Shown: one piece after another, positions 49,060 to 57,979 of the stretch
Position numbering within the stretch: position 1 is the stretch's first letter
Layout: each line of letters opens with the position of its first letter
Assembly (NCBI GenBank): GCA_016791365.1
Contig: JAEUMT010000064.1
Coordinates: 19,245 to 83,244 of the forward strand
Direction of reading: 5' to 3'
DNA from: Hyphomonadaceae bacterium
Lineage (GTDB): Bacteria > Pseudomonadota > Alphaproteobacteria > Caulobacterales > Aquidulcibacteraceae
DNA: 64,000 bases
The notes under the pieces: model-generated
Told to the model about the DNA's origin: nothing
The model's input: the letters and a program-made list of their open reading frames with translations, nothing else
Database searches by the model: none
Program-made: the position numbers and the translations under genes

Positions 49060-50334
49060 TTGTACTATTCGTTCGAGAACGCACGCAGCTTGATCGCTGT
49101 CGTGCTGATCATCCTCATCGCTTGGCTCTTTTCCGAGAACAAGCGCCGCTTTCCGTTTTGGCTGACCTTAGGTTCGCTCGCCGTGCAGGCGGGGCTCGTG
49201 CTTGCGCTGTTTGCGATCCCAAATTCGAAAGGCGTTCTCTCCGGCATAACCGCCGCCGTTGACGGCCTCGCGGACGCCGCCGATCGTGGCGCGCAATTTG
49301 TGTTTGGCTATCTCAGCGGCGGCGCGCAGCCATATGCGCCGACCGCCGCCGGCGCCCCGTTCATTTTCGGCTTCCGCGTCTTGCCGCTCATCCTCGTCAT
49401 TTCGGCGCTCTCAGCGTTGTTGTGGCATTGGCGGATTTTGAAGTGGCTGACCCACGCGTTCGGCTTCATCTTCGAAAAAACCATGAACCTCGGCGGCGCC
49501 TCCGCGCTGGCTGTCGCCGCCAACATCTTCATGGGCATGGTCGAAAGCCCGATCGTCATTCGCGCCTATCTCGATAAGCTCTCTCGCTCCGAACTGTTCT
49601 TGATGATGGTGGTTGGGCTTGCGACAGTCGCGGGCTCCACCATGGTGGCCTACGCCGTGATCCTTGCGCCGGTTCTGCCGAACGCGGCTGGGCATGTGCT
49701 GGTGGCGTCGATCATTTCCGCGCCGGCCGGCATCCTGCTCGCGCGCATCATGATCCCGGAAGAACACAAGGCGGGTACGCCTTACGATCATTCCACTGAA
49801 CTCAAATACGAAAGCTCCATGGATGCGATCACGCGCGGTGTTCAGGACGGCGTGATGGTGGCGGTGAACGTCGCGGCCTTCATAATCGTGTTTGTTGCGT
49901 TCGTTTGGATCGTGAACAATCTTCTGGGTCTTGCGCCCCATATCAATGGCGAACCTGTTACGCTTCAACTGCTGTTCGGTTATGTGTTCGCGCCGGTTGC
50001 TTATCTCATCGGGGCGCCGTGGTCCGAGTCACTCGCGGCGGGCAACATCCTCGGCGTCAAACTCTTCCTCACTGAGTTCATCGCTTACATCGAACTCGGC
50101 GCCATTCCCGCCGCTGACATGAGCGAGCGCACGCGCATGATCCTGACCTACGCGACATGCGGCTTCGCCAACGTCGCCTCGGTTGGCATCATGACAGGCG
50201 GCATGACGGTGCTGATGCCGGAGCGCCGTTCGGAAATCATGTCGCTGGCGTGGAAGGCGTTGCTGCCGGGCTTTATGGCGACGTTGATGACAGCGGCTGT
50301 CGTCGCCGCGATGCCTGTCGGGCTTTTCGGTTAG
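49060..50334 (+). CDS. Concentrative nucleoside transporter (NupC/CNT family)
   Basis: 424 residues starting at TTG 49060 (no nearby ATG in frame). About ten hydrophobic helices; CNT signatures include MGMVESPIVIRAYL, GLATVAGSTMVAYAVIL, APVAYLIGAPWSES and ATCGFANVASVGI. These transporters import nucleosides with sodium or protons. Its stop overlaps that of the convergent CHAD gene. Confidence 0.9.
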   Translation: MYYSFENARSLIAVVLIILIAWLFSENKRRFPFWLTLGSLAVQAGLVLALFAIPNSKGVLSGITAAVDGLADAADRGAQFVFGYLSGGAQPYAPTAAGAPFIFGFRVLPLILVISALSALLWHWRILKWLTHAFGFIFEKTMNLGGASALAVAANIFMGMVESPIVIRAYLDKLSRSELFLMMVVGLATVAGSTMVAYAVILAPVLPNAAGHVLVASIISAPAGILLARIMIPEEHKAGTPYDHSTELKYESSMDAITRGVQDGVMVAVNVAAFIIVFVAFVWIVNNLLGLAPHINGEPVTLQLLFGYVFAPVAYLIGAPWSESLAAGNILGVKLFLTEFIAYIELGAIPAADMSERTRMILTYATCGFANVASVGIMTGGMTVLMPERRSEIMSLAWKALLPGFMATLMTAAVVAAMPVGLFG

Positions 50335-51131
50335 TGCGAAGCCGGCCGCATGCCTTCGGCCAGCGCATCCGCGCGCCGTGCCAGCTTCGCGCGCCGGCGG
50401 TTGAGTTCTTTAAGGGCGCGCCGCAGGTCGCGTGCCTCACCCGCGAGTTGGGGCTCGGCGACCAACCGCTCCATCAGCAACAGCGCATCGCGCTCGGCGC
50501 CCAGGGCGACGCCGATTTTTTCGGCGGTCTTGCGGCGGCGTTTCCCCGGCCAGGCGTCATCCAGGATCAGCGCCGCGAAATAGCGCTCTTTTTCGCGGAT
50601 GCGCCATTCGTGACGGCGCACTGGATCGAGTGCGCGCACGCCGCGCCGCCGAGCGCGTCGCGCCTTCCGCTCAAGTCTGCGCGCGCCCCGTCTGATCTGG
50701 GCGGGTGATGCTTCCGGCCAAACCTGCGCCAGCGCGAGCAGGTCCTTCAAGCCAGCGCGCGCCGCATCGAGATTTAGTCCCGGTTGCAGCGCCGCCATGT
50801 CGTCGATGCCGTGCGCGATGGCGCGAAAGGCGCCCGCGGTGCGTTTGCGGCTCTTGCGCGCTGTGTTTAGTGCGGCTTCGCTCAGCGCCGCCGGATCGCG
50901 CGACAATGCCAAATTGCGCATCAATGTCCGCGCTGAATCGACAAATACAGAGGAGAGGCCTGGCGCGCATGCACGCCCGACACGCGCCAAAGCGCGCGCG
51001 CGTTTCACGCGGACGCGGCATTGGTGGACAGCTTTGCTGGAGGTCCCGACCTTGTCGAGTTCATCGATCGCGAGACGCAGCTCCTCCGACAAAGCCGCGC
51101 GCAAATCGAACGCCGCTGCTGGCGATCGCAT
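50331..51131 (-). CDS. CHAD domain protein
   Basis: 266 residues, helical and strongly basic, with paired Arg/Lys/His motifs: VHQCRVRVKRARALARVG, RNLALSRDPAALSE, RRHEWRIREKERYFAA. CHAD domains bind polyphosphate through such surfaces. There is no CYTH triphosphatase partner here. It converges with the nucleoside transporter and follows the thioesterase gene by 27 bases on the same strand. Confidence 0.85.
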   Translation of the reverse strand: MRSPAAAFDLRAALSEELRLAIDELDKVGTSSKAVHQCRVRVKRARALARVGRACAPGLSSVFVDSARTLMRNLALSRDPAALSEAALNTARKSRKRTAGAFRAIAHGIDDMAALQPGLNLDAARAGLKDLLALAQVWPEASPAQIRRGARRLERKARRARRRGVRALDPVRRHEWRIREKERYFAALILDDAWPGKRRRKTAEKIGVALGAERDALLLMERLVAEPQLAGEARDLRRALKELNRRRAKLARRADALAEGMRPASH

Positions 51132-51158
51132 GTGACAACCCCTTGAAGCCCCGCGCGG

Positions 51159-51626
51159 CTATTGCCGCCGCGCGATCTTCTTGAGCGTGCCGGAAAATGA
51201 AAGCAATGGCCGCTCTGCCTGTGTCACAATCCCGCGCACGAAGATGACGGAACGCGTTTCGCGAATGACCTCGCCGCGCGCTTCGACCATTCCGTCAAGA
51301 TCGCCCGCGCCGACGAACTCCGAATTGAACGTCAATGTCACCGCGTGGGCGCCGGCCAACGTGTTGTGGGCAATGCCAAAAAGCGAAAAGTCGGCGAAGC
51401 TCATCAGGCAGCCGCCATGGATGGATTCGCCGCCATTGAGGTGATGCGGCTTGGGCTCGAACACGCAATGGGCGCGGCCGCCTGCGTCATTCTTGAAATA
51501 GAAGGGGCCGATGATGGTTTCGTAAGGATCGCCGCCCTGGCTCCAGGTGGTCCACCCCGCGAACGGACCTTCCGCAAGCGTCACGCCGCCGGACCAAGTG
51601 GTTTGAGGCTTTCCGTCGCCGTTCAT
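51159..51626 (-). CDS. PaaI-type hotdog thioesterase
   Basis: 155 residues from ATG 51626 (GGGAGGG at good spacing); a longer frame to 51752 lacks a ribosome site. The hotdog signature is HHLNGGESIHGGCLMSFADF, followed by VTLTFNSEFVGAGDLDG and ETRSVIFVRGIV. It hydrolyses acyl-CoA thioesters, in keeping with the acyl-CoA dehydrogenases of the area. The start is divergent from and overlaps the upstream region of a lipoprotein gene. Confidence 0.87.
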   Translation of the reverse strand: MNGDGKPQTTWSGGVTLAEGPFAGWTTWSQGGDPYETIIGPFYFKNDAGGRAHCVFEPKPHHLNGGESIHGGCLMSFADFSLFGIAHNTLAGAHAVTLTFNSEFVGAGDLDGMVEARGEVIRETRSVIFVRGIVTQAERPLLSFSGTLKKIARRQ

Positions 51627-51687
51627 GCCATTCCCTCCCAAGGCCGGTGCTGGCATGGTGTGGCCGTGTCGGCAAGGCGGGGCCCGC

Positions 51688-52302
51688 ATGCGCGTGATAA
51701 TGGCGATACTGGCGTGTCTGGTGGTGGCGCAATGCGCCTCACGTGAGGACAAGCGTTTCCATGTCGGCGAGGCGCCTACCGCCTACGTCATCATGGGCAT
51801 CGCCGAGGCCGACGAGAATACATCTCCGAGCTACACGGTGCTGTGGCGCCGCCTCGACGCCAACGGCGCCTTCATGCGCTATGGCGCGCGGCGCATCTTC
51901 GAGGCGCGCTCGGAATCGGGCGACGGCATTCAATTGCCCGGCATCCCCGGCGAGTTCATTCTCTCGGAGATCGAACCCGGGACTTACGCGCTGGATAGCA
52001 CTTTTGCCACAGTGCGCGACGGTCGCATCACCTACACCGCCAACGGTCTCATCCGGGGTCCCGAGCGGCCAACGTTTGAAGCGCGCCCGGGCGAAGCCGT
52101 TTATCTCGGCATCTGGCAGACGAACATAGAAGAGACGTTCGCGACGGTGCGCCCATGGCGCCTGGAGCGCAGCGATCTTGAAGCTGTGCTGCGCGAAGCC
52201 GATCCTGTGGTCGGCGGCGTTCGCATGGTGCAAACACAGGATCGCGCCATTGCGTGCAATCCGTTCCGTCTCAATGAAGTTTCCACACGCCAGGTTTGCT
52301 GA
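51688..52302 (+). CDS. Putative lipoprotein, unknown function
   Basis: 204 residues from ATG 51688; the open frame to 51625 would overlap the divergent thioesterase start. The N-terminus RVIMAILACLVVAQC has a lipobox (VAQC), so a lipid-anchored envelope protein is likely. The mature part has beta-rich segments (FILSEIEPGTYALDST, EAVYLGIWQTNIEETFA) resembling proteins with a carboxypeptidase-regulatory-like fold, but I do not assign a family. It ends four bases before an acyl-CoA dehydrogenase gene. Confidence 0.72.
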   Translation: MRVIMAILACLVVAQCASREDKRFHVGEAPTAYVIMGIAEADENTSPSYTVLWRRLDANGAFMRYGARRIFEARSESGDGIQLPGIPGEFILSEIEPGTYALDSTFATVRDGRITYTANGLIRGPERPTFEARPGEAVYLGIWQTNIEETFATVRPWRLERSDLEAVLREADPVVGGVRMVQTQDRAIACNPFRLNEVSTRQVC

Positions 52303-52305
52303 GTC

Positions 52306-53448
52306 ATGGATCACGAAACGTTCGATCAACTCCTCGATGGCGTGCGCCGCTTCGTCAACGACCGGCTGATTCCGCTTGAAGCGAAGGTGGCCGAAGACGA
52401 TGCGATCCCGGCGGATGCGCTCGCGGAGATGCGCGCGCTTGGGCTCTTCGGCATCTCGATCCCGGAGGACTATGGCGGGCTCGGCCTCACGATGGAGGAA
52501 GAGTGCCGGACGATGTTCGAGTTCTGCCGCTGTTCGCCGGCTTTCCGCTCGGCCTTTGGCACCAATGTCGGCATCGGCAGCCAAGGTCTCGTCATGTTCG
52601 GGACGCAAGCGCAGAAAGAAAAGTGGTTGCCGGGCATCGCGTCGGGCGAGGTGGTGACATCGTTCGCGCTGACTGAGCCTGAAGCCGGTTCCGATTCCGG
52701 CGCCGTCCGCACCAAAGCCGAGTTTGACGGCGCCGCTTATGTCATCAACGGCTCGAAGCGGTACATCACCAACGCTAACCGCGCCTCGATCTTCACCGTC
52801 ATGGCGCGCACCAACCAAGACGCCAAAGGCGGCAGCGGCGTTTCCGCGTTTCTGGTGCCGAGCGATCTAAAGGGCGTCTCTGTCGGCAAGCCCGAAAAGA
52901 AGATGGGCCAGCAGGGGGCCCACATTTGCGACGTGAACTTCGACAATGTCCGCGTGCCTGCTGAACTTCGCCTTGGCGAAGAGGGCCAGGGGTTCCGCAT
53001 CGCCATGCAAGTTTTGGATCGCGGCCGGTTGCACATCTCATCGGTCTGCGTCGGTGTCGCCGAGCGCCTCATTGAAGAGAGCGTGCGTTACGCCGCCGAG
53101 CGCAGACAATTCGGCCAGCCGATCGCCAACTTCCAAATGATCCAGGCCATGCTCGCCGATTGCCGCGCCGAAGCAAACGCCGGCCGCGCCATGGTGCTCG
53201 AAGCGGCGCGCAAGCGCGATCGCGGTGAAGACGTCACGATGGATGCCGCCGCGTCGAAGCTGTTCTGTTCGGAAATGGTCGGCCGCGTCGCCGACCGCGC
53301 CGTGCAGATCTTTGGCGGCTCGGGGTATGTCGCCGATCACGGCATCGAGCGCTTCTATCGCGACGTTCGCATCTTCCGGCTCTACGAAGGCACCAGCGAA
53401 ATTCAGCGTATCATTATCGCGCGCGAGATGATGAAGCAGGGCAAGTGA
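52306..53448 (+). CDS. Acyl-CoA dehydrogenase
   Basis: 380 residues, a canonical homotetrameric-type enzyme: FALTEPEAGSDSGAVRTKA, KRYITNANRASIFTVMART, RQFGQPIANFQMIQAMLAD, QIFGGSGYVADHGIERFYRD and the C-terminal LYEGTSEIQRIIIAREM with the catalytic Glu. It oxidises acyl-CoA with FAD. The stop overlaps the start of the CbrC-like gene. Confidence 0.93.
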   Translation: MDHETFDQLLDGVRRFVNDRLIPLEAKVAEDDAIPADALAEMRALGLFGISIPEDYGGLGLTMEEECRTMFEFCRCSPAFRSAFGTNVGIGSQGLVMFGTQAQKEKWLPGIASGEVVTSFALTEPEAGSDSGAVRTKAEFDGAAYVINGSKRYITNANRASIFTVMARTNQDAKGGSGVSAFLVPSDLKGVSVGKPEKKMGQQGAHICDVNFDNVRVPAELRLGEEGQGFRIAMQVLDRGRLHISSVCVGVAERLIEESVRYAAERRQFGQPIANFQMIQAMLADCRAEANAGRAMVLEAARKRDRGEDVTMDAAASKLFCSEMVGRVADRAVQIFGGSGYVADHGIERFYRDVRIFRLYEGTSEIQRIIIAREMMKQGK

Positions 53449-53948
53449 CCGACAAGCCCTTCTTCCGCTTCCACCCGGACGCCTACGAACACGGCGTCTT
53501 CGATGAGACCGACGCGCCGTGCGCCGCCTGCGGCAAGCCCTGCGTTTGGGCGTACAATCAGCACATCTACGCGCTGCCGCCGGAGCCGTCGCCGATCTGT
53601 GCGCGTTGCATCGCAGACGGCGCGCTCGGTAATGTCGTCAACGGCGGCGATTACGGCCTCCACGATTTCAGCTTCGACATCGATCCGGACGAGGCGCTTG
53701 CGATCGAAGTCGAACAACGCACGCCAGGCTTTGCGACCTACAATCCCTTCATCTGGCCAGTGCGCGACGGCGCGCCGTTGGCGTTTCTTGGCTTCGGCGA
53801 AGATGCGCCGCTGGCGAGCAATCTCGGCGTGCTCGCCGCCATCGCCGCGCTCGGTAACGAGATGGGCTTTGAGATCGCCGCGAGGGACGCGCTCATTTTC
53901 AAATCCTTGGAAGGCGATACCTATGTCGCCACGCTCGATATCGATTGA
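53445..53948 (+). CDS. CbrC/UPF0167-family protein
   Basis: 167 residues from GTG 53445, overlapping the preceding stop (GTGA). Two CxxC-type pairs (APCAACGKPC, SPICARCIADG) suggest zinc binding; FIWPVRDGAPLAFLG and the opening FFRFHPDAYEHGVF match the CbrC family, whose E. coli member was linked to colicin E2 tolerance. Function here unknown. Confidence 0.78.
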   Translation: MTDKPFFRFHPDAYEHGVFDETDAPCAACGKPCVWAYNQHIYALPPEPSPICARCIADGALGNVVNGGDYGLHDFSFDIDPDEALAIEVEQRTPGFATYNPFIWPVRDGAPLAFLGFGEDAPLASNLGVLAAIAALGNEMGFEIAARDALIFKSLEGDTYVATLDID

Positions 53949-53951
53949 GCC

Positions 53952-54386
53952 ATGCCAAACGAAGAGCCCAAATCGAAGAAGACACTCAGCGAACACGCCA
54001 AGGCGGTAGCCGCCATCCCCGGCGAGAAATTCGCTGAGCTGAAAGCCTTCGGCGCCGAGAAAGTACAGGAAACGCTGAGTGCGTTTCTCTCAGCGCTGCC
54101 TGCGTTGAAGCAAGCCGGTTACGACCTCCGCGAGTTCGAAATTGAACTCGGCCTCACGCCCAAGGTCATCGCGCACTTCATGCCGCATGCCGCAACCGAA
54201 GCGGACGTCGCCGCCGCGCGCGAAGCGCTAAAGGACAACAAGATCGGCGCCTCGATGCTCAGCGTTCTCCGCCGCGCCGGCGACATGCATCGCCAAATCA
54301 AAGCCCCAGGCTTCGAATGCGCGCACATGGAAATCGATGTCGGCGTCATTCCCGCCGTGCGCCTGCGCTATCGCGCAGAGGGATGA
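53952..54386 (+). CDS. Hypothetical cytoplasmic protein
   Basis: 144 residues, three bases after the CbrC-like gene. It has a basic N-terminus, an amphipathic segment (ALPALKQAGYDLREFEIELG) and C-terminal strands (HMEIDVGVIPAVRLRYRAEG). Codon bias is consistent with a real gene. No family recognised; probably the last gene of the acyl-CoA dehydrogenase operon. Confidence 0.65.
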   Translation: MPNEEPKSKKTLSEHAKAVAAIPGEKFAELKAFGAEKVQETLSAFLSALPALKQAGYDLREFEIELGLTPKVIAHFMPHAATEADVAAAREALKDNKIGASMLSVLRRAGDMHRQIKAPGFECAHMEIDVGVIPAVRLRYRAEG

Positions 54387-54436
54387 AGCTGCGCCGCACC
54401 CTGGCGCGGCGGGCGCGGCGTCATTAGTTCACGGTC

Positions 54437-55012
54437 GTGACCAAGCTCTCAGCCATTGTCAGCGAAATTCAAGCGTGCCGCGTCTGCGCACTTCCGCACG
54501 AGCCGCGTCCGGTGGTTTGGGTCGATGCGCGCGCGCGTGTTTTGATCGCCGGCCAAGCGCCCGGGCGGCGCGTGCATGAGAGCGGCGTTCCGTGGAATGA
54601 TCCATCGGGAGATCGGCTGCGCGATTGGCTGCAGCTCGATCGCGAAATGTTCTACGACAAACGGAATATCGCGGTCGCTGCTATGGGTTTTTGCTATCCC
54701 GGCACGGTGAACGGTGCGGATTTGCCGCCACGCCGCGAGTGTGCGCCGCTTTGGCGCCCGCGCCTTCTGCCACTTTTGAAAAATGTTCAGTTGACGCTGC
54801 TGGTCGGCGCATACGCCCAACGCTATCATTTAGGCGCTGCGGTGAAGCCGAGTCTTGGCGAGACGGTGCGCGCATGGCGCGAATACCCCGCCAATGTCAT
54901 GCCTTTGCCGCATCCGTCGTGGCGAAATACGGGCTGGCTGAAGCGTAATCCATGGTTCGAAACAGATTTGCTCCCCGAGTTGCGGCGCAGGGTTTCATCT
55001 GCCTTGCGTTGA
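54437..55012 (+). CDS. Uracil-DNA glycosylase superfamily protein
   Basis: 191 residues from GTG 54437. It has a Cys-containing N-terminus (IQACRVCALPHEPRPVV), the water-activating type motif LIAGQAPGRRVHESGVPW and the DNA-intercalation loop PLPHPSWRNTGW. Proteins of this type are annotated as uracil-DNA glycosylase-family; actual base specificity is unproven. Its 3' end overlaps the next gene by 61 bases. Confidence 0.83.
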   Translation: MTKLSAIVSEIQACRVCALPHEPRPVVWVDARARVLIAGQAPGRRVHESGVPWNDPSGDRLRDWLQLDREMFYDKRNIAVAAMGFCYPGTVNGADLPPRRECAPLWRPRLLPLLKNVQLTLLVGAYAQRYHLGAAVKPSLGETVRAWREYPANVMPLPHPSWRNTGWLKRNPWFETDLLPELRRRVSSALR

Positions 55013-55983
55013 TGGTGCTGGCCGCCTGCGTTCCAACAGTGCAGCGGGCCGGCTCGCCGCTCGATACGTTCACCGGGCCGCGCTTCGATGTGGCTTCGGA
55101 ACATTTTGTTTCGTTCGACGGCGCCGAGCTCGGCCTGACCGCCTGGTTGCCGGCAAACGGCGAAGAGCCCCGGGCTGTCATCATCGGCCTTCATGGCATG
55201 AACGACTACGCCAACACGTTCTATCTCGCGGGCCCCTGGTTCGCGGCGCGCGGCGTTGCGCTCTACGCGTACGACGCGCGCGGCTTTGGCCGTTCGCCCC
55301 GGCGCGGTGTCTGGGCGGGCGAACGCCTGATGACAGAAGATCTGCGCACCGCCGTTAACGTCGCCCGTCGTGCGCACCCGGGCGCCAGGATCGTCGTTGT
55401 CGGTGACTCCATGGGGTCGGCGGAGGCCATCGCCACGTTCGGCGCATCGGACGCGCCTGCGATTGATCGGCTCGTGCTTGTCGCTCCGGCGGTGTGGGGC
55501 TGGTCAACGATGCCGGATCAGTACGCGCTGGCGCTTTGGGTCGGAGCGCACACGTTCCCGTGGCGCGCCGTGCAGCCGCCGCGCGGGGTTGTCCGCACCC
55601 GCACGGCCTCCGACAATCGCGAAGCGCTGCTGCAGGCGGGGCGGGCGCCGCATATGATCTGGTCGACACGGATCGACGCCGTCTATGGTCTCGTTGGTCT
55701 GATGGAAACCGCATCCGAGCGCGCCGCCAATCTCGATGGGGACGTGCTCTTTCTCTACGGCGCACACGATCAGATCATTCCGCGCGCTTCGGCGGTGGCC
55801 GCCGCGCGGCGCTTGCCGCGCTCGGCCCGCACCGCGCTCTATACAGAAGGCTGGCATTGGCTTTTGCGTGATAACCAGCGCGAGGTCGTTTACGCCGACA
55901 TTTTGGCCTTCATTGACGACCCGGAAGGTCCGTTGCCCTCGCAATCCCAGCCGCTTTTGCCGGTCGTCCAAGCAAATCGTTAA
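54952..55983 (+). CDS. Alpha/beta-hydrolase lipoprotein (monoacylglycerol-lipase-like)
   Basis: 343 residues from ATG 54952. The signal peptide is FICLALMVLAAC with a lipobox, which requires this start even though it overlaps the upstream gene. The Hydrolase_4 fold shows GLHGMNDYANTFYLAGPWF, nucleophile elbow VVVGDSMGSAEA, acid in FLYGAHDQIIPR and histidine in YTEGWHWLLRD. It probably cleaves lipid esters in the envelope. Confidence 0.86.
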   Translation: MVRNRFAPRVAAQGFICLALMVLAACVPTVQRAGSPLDTFTGPRFDVASEHFVSFDGAELGLTAWLPANGEEPRAVIIGLHGMNDYANTFYLAGPWFAARGVALYAYDARGFGRSPRRGVWAGERLMTEDLRTAVNVARRAHPGARIVVVGDSMGSAEAIATFGASDAPAIDRLVLVAPAVWGWSTMPDQYALALWVGAHTFPWRAVQPPRGVVRTRTASDNREALLQAGRAPHMIWSTRIDAVYGLVGLMETASERAANLDGDVLFLYGAHDQIIPRASAVAAARRLPRSARTALYTEGWHWLLRDNQREVVYADILAFIDDPEGPLPSQSQPLLPVVQANR

Positions 55984-56009
55984 CGAGATTGTTCTAGGGT
56001 CGATCCGCT

Positions 56010-56999
56010 ATGGCGGCCCTTAACGCTCTTTTCGACAAGAGACGTATCGCGCTCACGCGTGCAAAGCTGCGCGCCTGGTGGGATGGCGAGGATTTCAACG
56101 AAGAAGCGGCTCTCGCCGCGTTTGAAGCCGCGCTCGCCGCCGCGCCTGTCGCCAACGACGCCGAAGACGCGGATGATGAGCTGTTCGACTATGAGATGCC
56201 GGCGCGCCTGGAAGCGCTCGCGATCCTGTGGGGCGCAGACCGCTGCCGTCCCGGTGATGCAACCGCCGACAAATTAGAGCCCGCGCGCATTGGTTTGGCG
56301 CCTGATGGCCTCTTGGCGGTGCTTGGCCCGGGCCTCGTTGGTCCGATGGCCGCCGTCGCCGCCGCGCATCCTGGCAAGATTGAAGTATTCGAGTGGCGCG
56401 AGGAAACTTTCGAAGCGCTGAAGTACGGTTTGAAGCAGGCCAAGCTGACCGACCGCATCACGGCGTCCCGTATCGATCTCGAAGCGCACGTGTTCACGCC
56501 AAATTCCTACGATGGCCTGCTGAGCATCGATGATTTCGCCTATTGCGGTTACCCGCCGCATTTGGCGCAACAGATCATGAAGTGCCTGAAGCCCGGCGCC
56601 TGCGCCGTGGTGGAGTGCTATGTCGGCCTAAAGACACCCGAACTGGCAACGGCGTTCGCGTCGTCCTTCGCTGAACCGCAGATTCGGGCTCATGGCGATA
56701 TTCTGCAGTTTTTCGTCGATGCCGGCCTCGCGCTTGAGGCCGACGAGGACATGACCGACGATTTCCTCTTCACCGCGCGCGCTGCGTTCAAGCAGCTTGG
56801 CGAAAAGCTCGCGGCCGCGGGCGCGCTTGAAGTGCCGGTCGCGCGCGAGCTTGCCTGGGAAGCCGAAGCCTGGCGCATGCGCCTGCAATTGCTGGCGACG
56901 CGGCGGCTGGAACGGCGCCGCTTCACGCTGCGCAAGCCCGCCGACGCCGCGCCAGCAGCGTCGCCTCAGCCGGAAAACGCGAACGCGCCCGCGGGCTGA
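56010..56999 (+). CDS. SAM-dependent methyltransferase-like protein
   Basis: 329 residues. A class I methyltransferase core at about 85-220: LLAVLGPGLVGPMAAVAAAH, IEVFEWREETFEALKYGL, DGLLSIDDFAYCGYPPHLAQ, LKPGACAVVECYVGL. The nucleotide loop is degenerate, so activity is not certain. The C-terminal third is helical and ends in a Pro/Ala tail. Its 3' end overlaps the convergent fbpC gene by 34 bases. Confidence 0.7.
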   Translation: MAALNALFDKRRIALTRAKLRAWWDGEDFNEEAALAAFEAALAAAPVANDAEDADDELFDYEMPARLEALAILWGADRCRPGDATADKLEPARIGLAPDGLLAVLGPGLVGPMAAVAAAHPGKIEVFEWREETFEALKYGLKQAKLTDRITASRIDLEAHVFTPNSYDGLLSIDDFAYCGYPPHLAQQIMKCLKPGACAVVECYVGLKTPELATAFASSFAEPQIRAHGDILQFFVDAGLALEADEDMTDDFLFTARAAFKQLGEKLAAAGALEVPVARELAWEAEAWRMRLQLLATRRLERRRFTLRKPADAAPAASPQPENANAPAG

Positions 57000-57979
57000 A
57001 TCGTCACCGATACGGTCTCGCCCAGCGCCGAGCGCGCCGGCGCCAATGCGCGCCACACAATGCCTTGCGCTTCGATACGCACCAGATCGTGCGCGCCGTG
57101 TGGCCGTACGGCGATCACGCGCGCCCCCGACCCCGGCGCCAACATCAATGCTTCCGCGCGCACTGCAACATTGGCGGCGGCGCCGTTGGCAAGCTGAGAG
57201 GCGTTCACGTTGCCGAACGGCGTCGCCACGACGCCATTGGCGACCGCGCTCTTGTAAACATTGATCGGCCCAAGCGCAGCCGCGGCGTCAAGTGAGGCGG
57301 GATGATCGTAGGCGTCGCGCGGCGCGGCTTCCTGCAGCACGCGGCCGGATTTCAAAATCACCAACCGGTCCGCGGCCTGCAGCGCGTCTTCGGCATCGTG
57401 GGTGACGAACAAGGTTGTGGTCTTGGCTTCGGCAAGCGTCGCCAATGTTGCGTCGCGCAATTCCGCCCGCAACACCGCGTCGAGGCCGGAAAACGGCTCA
57501 TCCAGCAAGATCGCGCGCGGGCTTGGCGCTAACGCGCGCGCCAATGCGACGCGCTGCTGTTCGCCGCCCGAGAGTTCATGTGGGTAAGCGTTCGCGCGGT
57601 GCTTTAGACCCACGCGATCCAGCCACTTCAAGGCGGTCGCGTCACGATCCGCGCGCCCGAGTTTGTCGAGGCCAAACGCAACGTTCGCGCCCGCCGTCAA
57701 ATGCGGAAACAGCGAGTAATCCTGAAACACCATGCCGACGCGCCGCGCTTCGGGAGCGACCGTCAGGCCCGCTCCTGATACGCGCTCGCCGCCAATGTGA
57801 ATGTCGCCGCCTTCGACATGTTCGAGTCCGGCGATCAGGCGCAGAATTGTTGACTTGCCTGAGCCTGATGGTCCCAGCAGCGCCACGACCTGGCCTTGCG
57901 GCGCCGTGAACGACACATCGTCCAGCACAAGCGTCTTGCCGTAAGTCCTGCGGATTTTGTCGACCCGAACGCTGCTCAT
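56966..57979 (-). CDS. fbpC: Iron(III) ABC transporter ATP-binding protein
   Basis: 337 residues. Walker A ALLGPSGSGKSTILRLIAG, signature LSGGEQQRVALARAL, Walker B AILLDEPFSGLDAVLR and the H-loop TLFVTHDAEDAL, followed by a TOBE-like C-terminal domain. It powers the FbpB permease. It overlaps fbpB by four bases and is the last gene of the fbpABC operon. Confidence 0.92.
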   Translation of the reverse strand: MSSVRVDKIRRTYGKTLVLDDVSFTAPQGQVVALLGPSGSGKSTILRLIAGLEHVEGGDIHIGGERVSGAGLTVAPEARRVGMVFQDYSLFPHLTAGANVAFGLDKLGRADRDATALKWLDRVGLKHRANAYPHELSGGEQQRVALARALAPSPRAILLDEPFSGLDAVLRAELRDATLATLAEAKTTTLFVTHDAEDALQAADRLVILKSGRVLQEAAPRDAYDHPASLDAAAALGPINVYKSAVANGVVATPFGNVNASQLANGAAANVAVRAEALMLAPGSGARVIAVRPHGAHDLVRIEAQGIVWRALAPARSALGETVSVTIQPAGAFAFSG

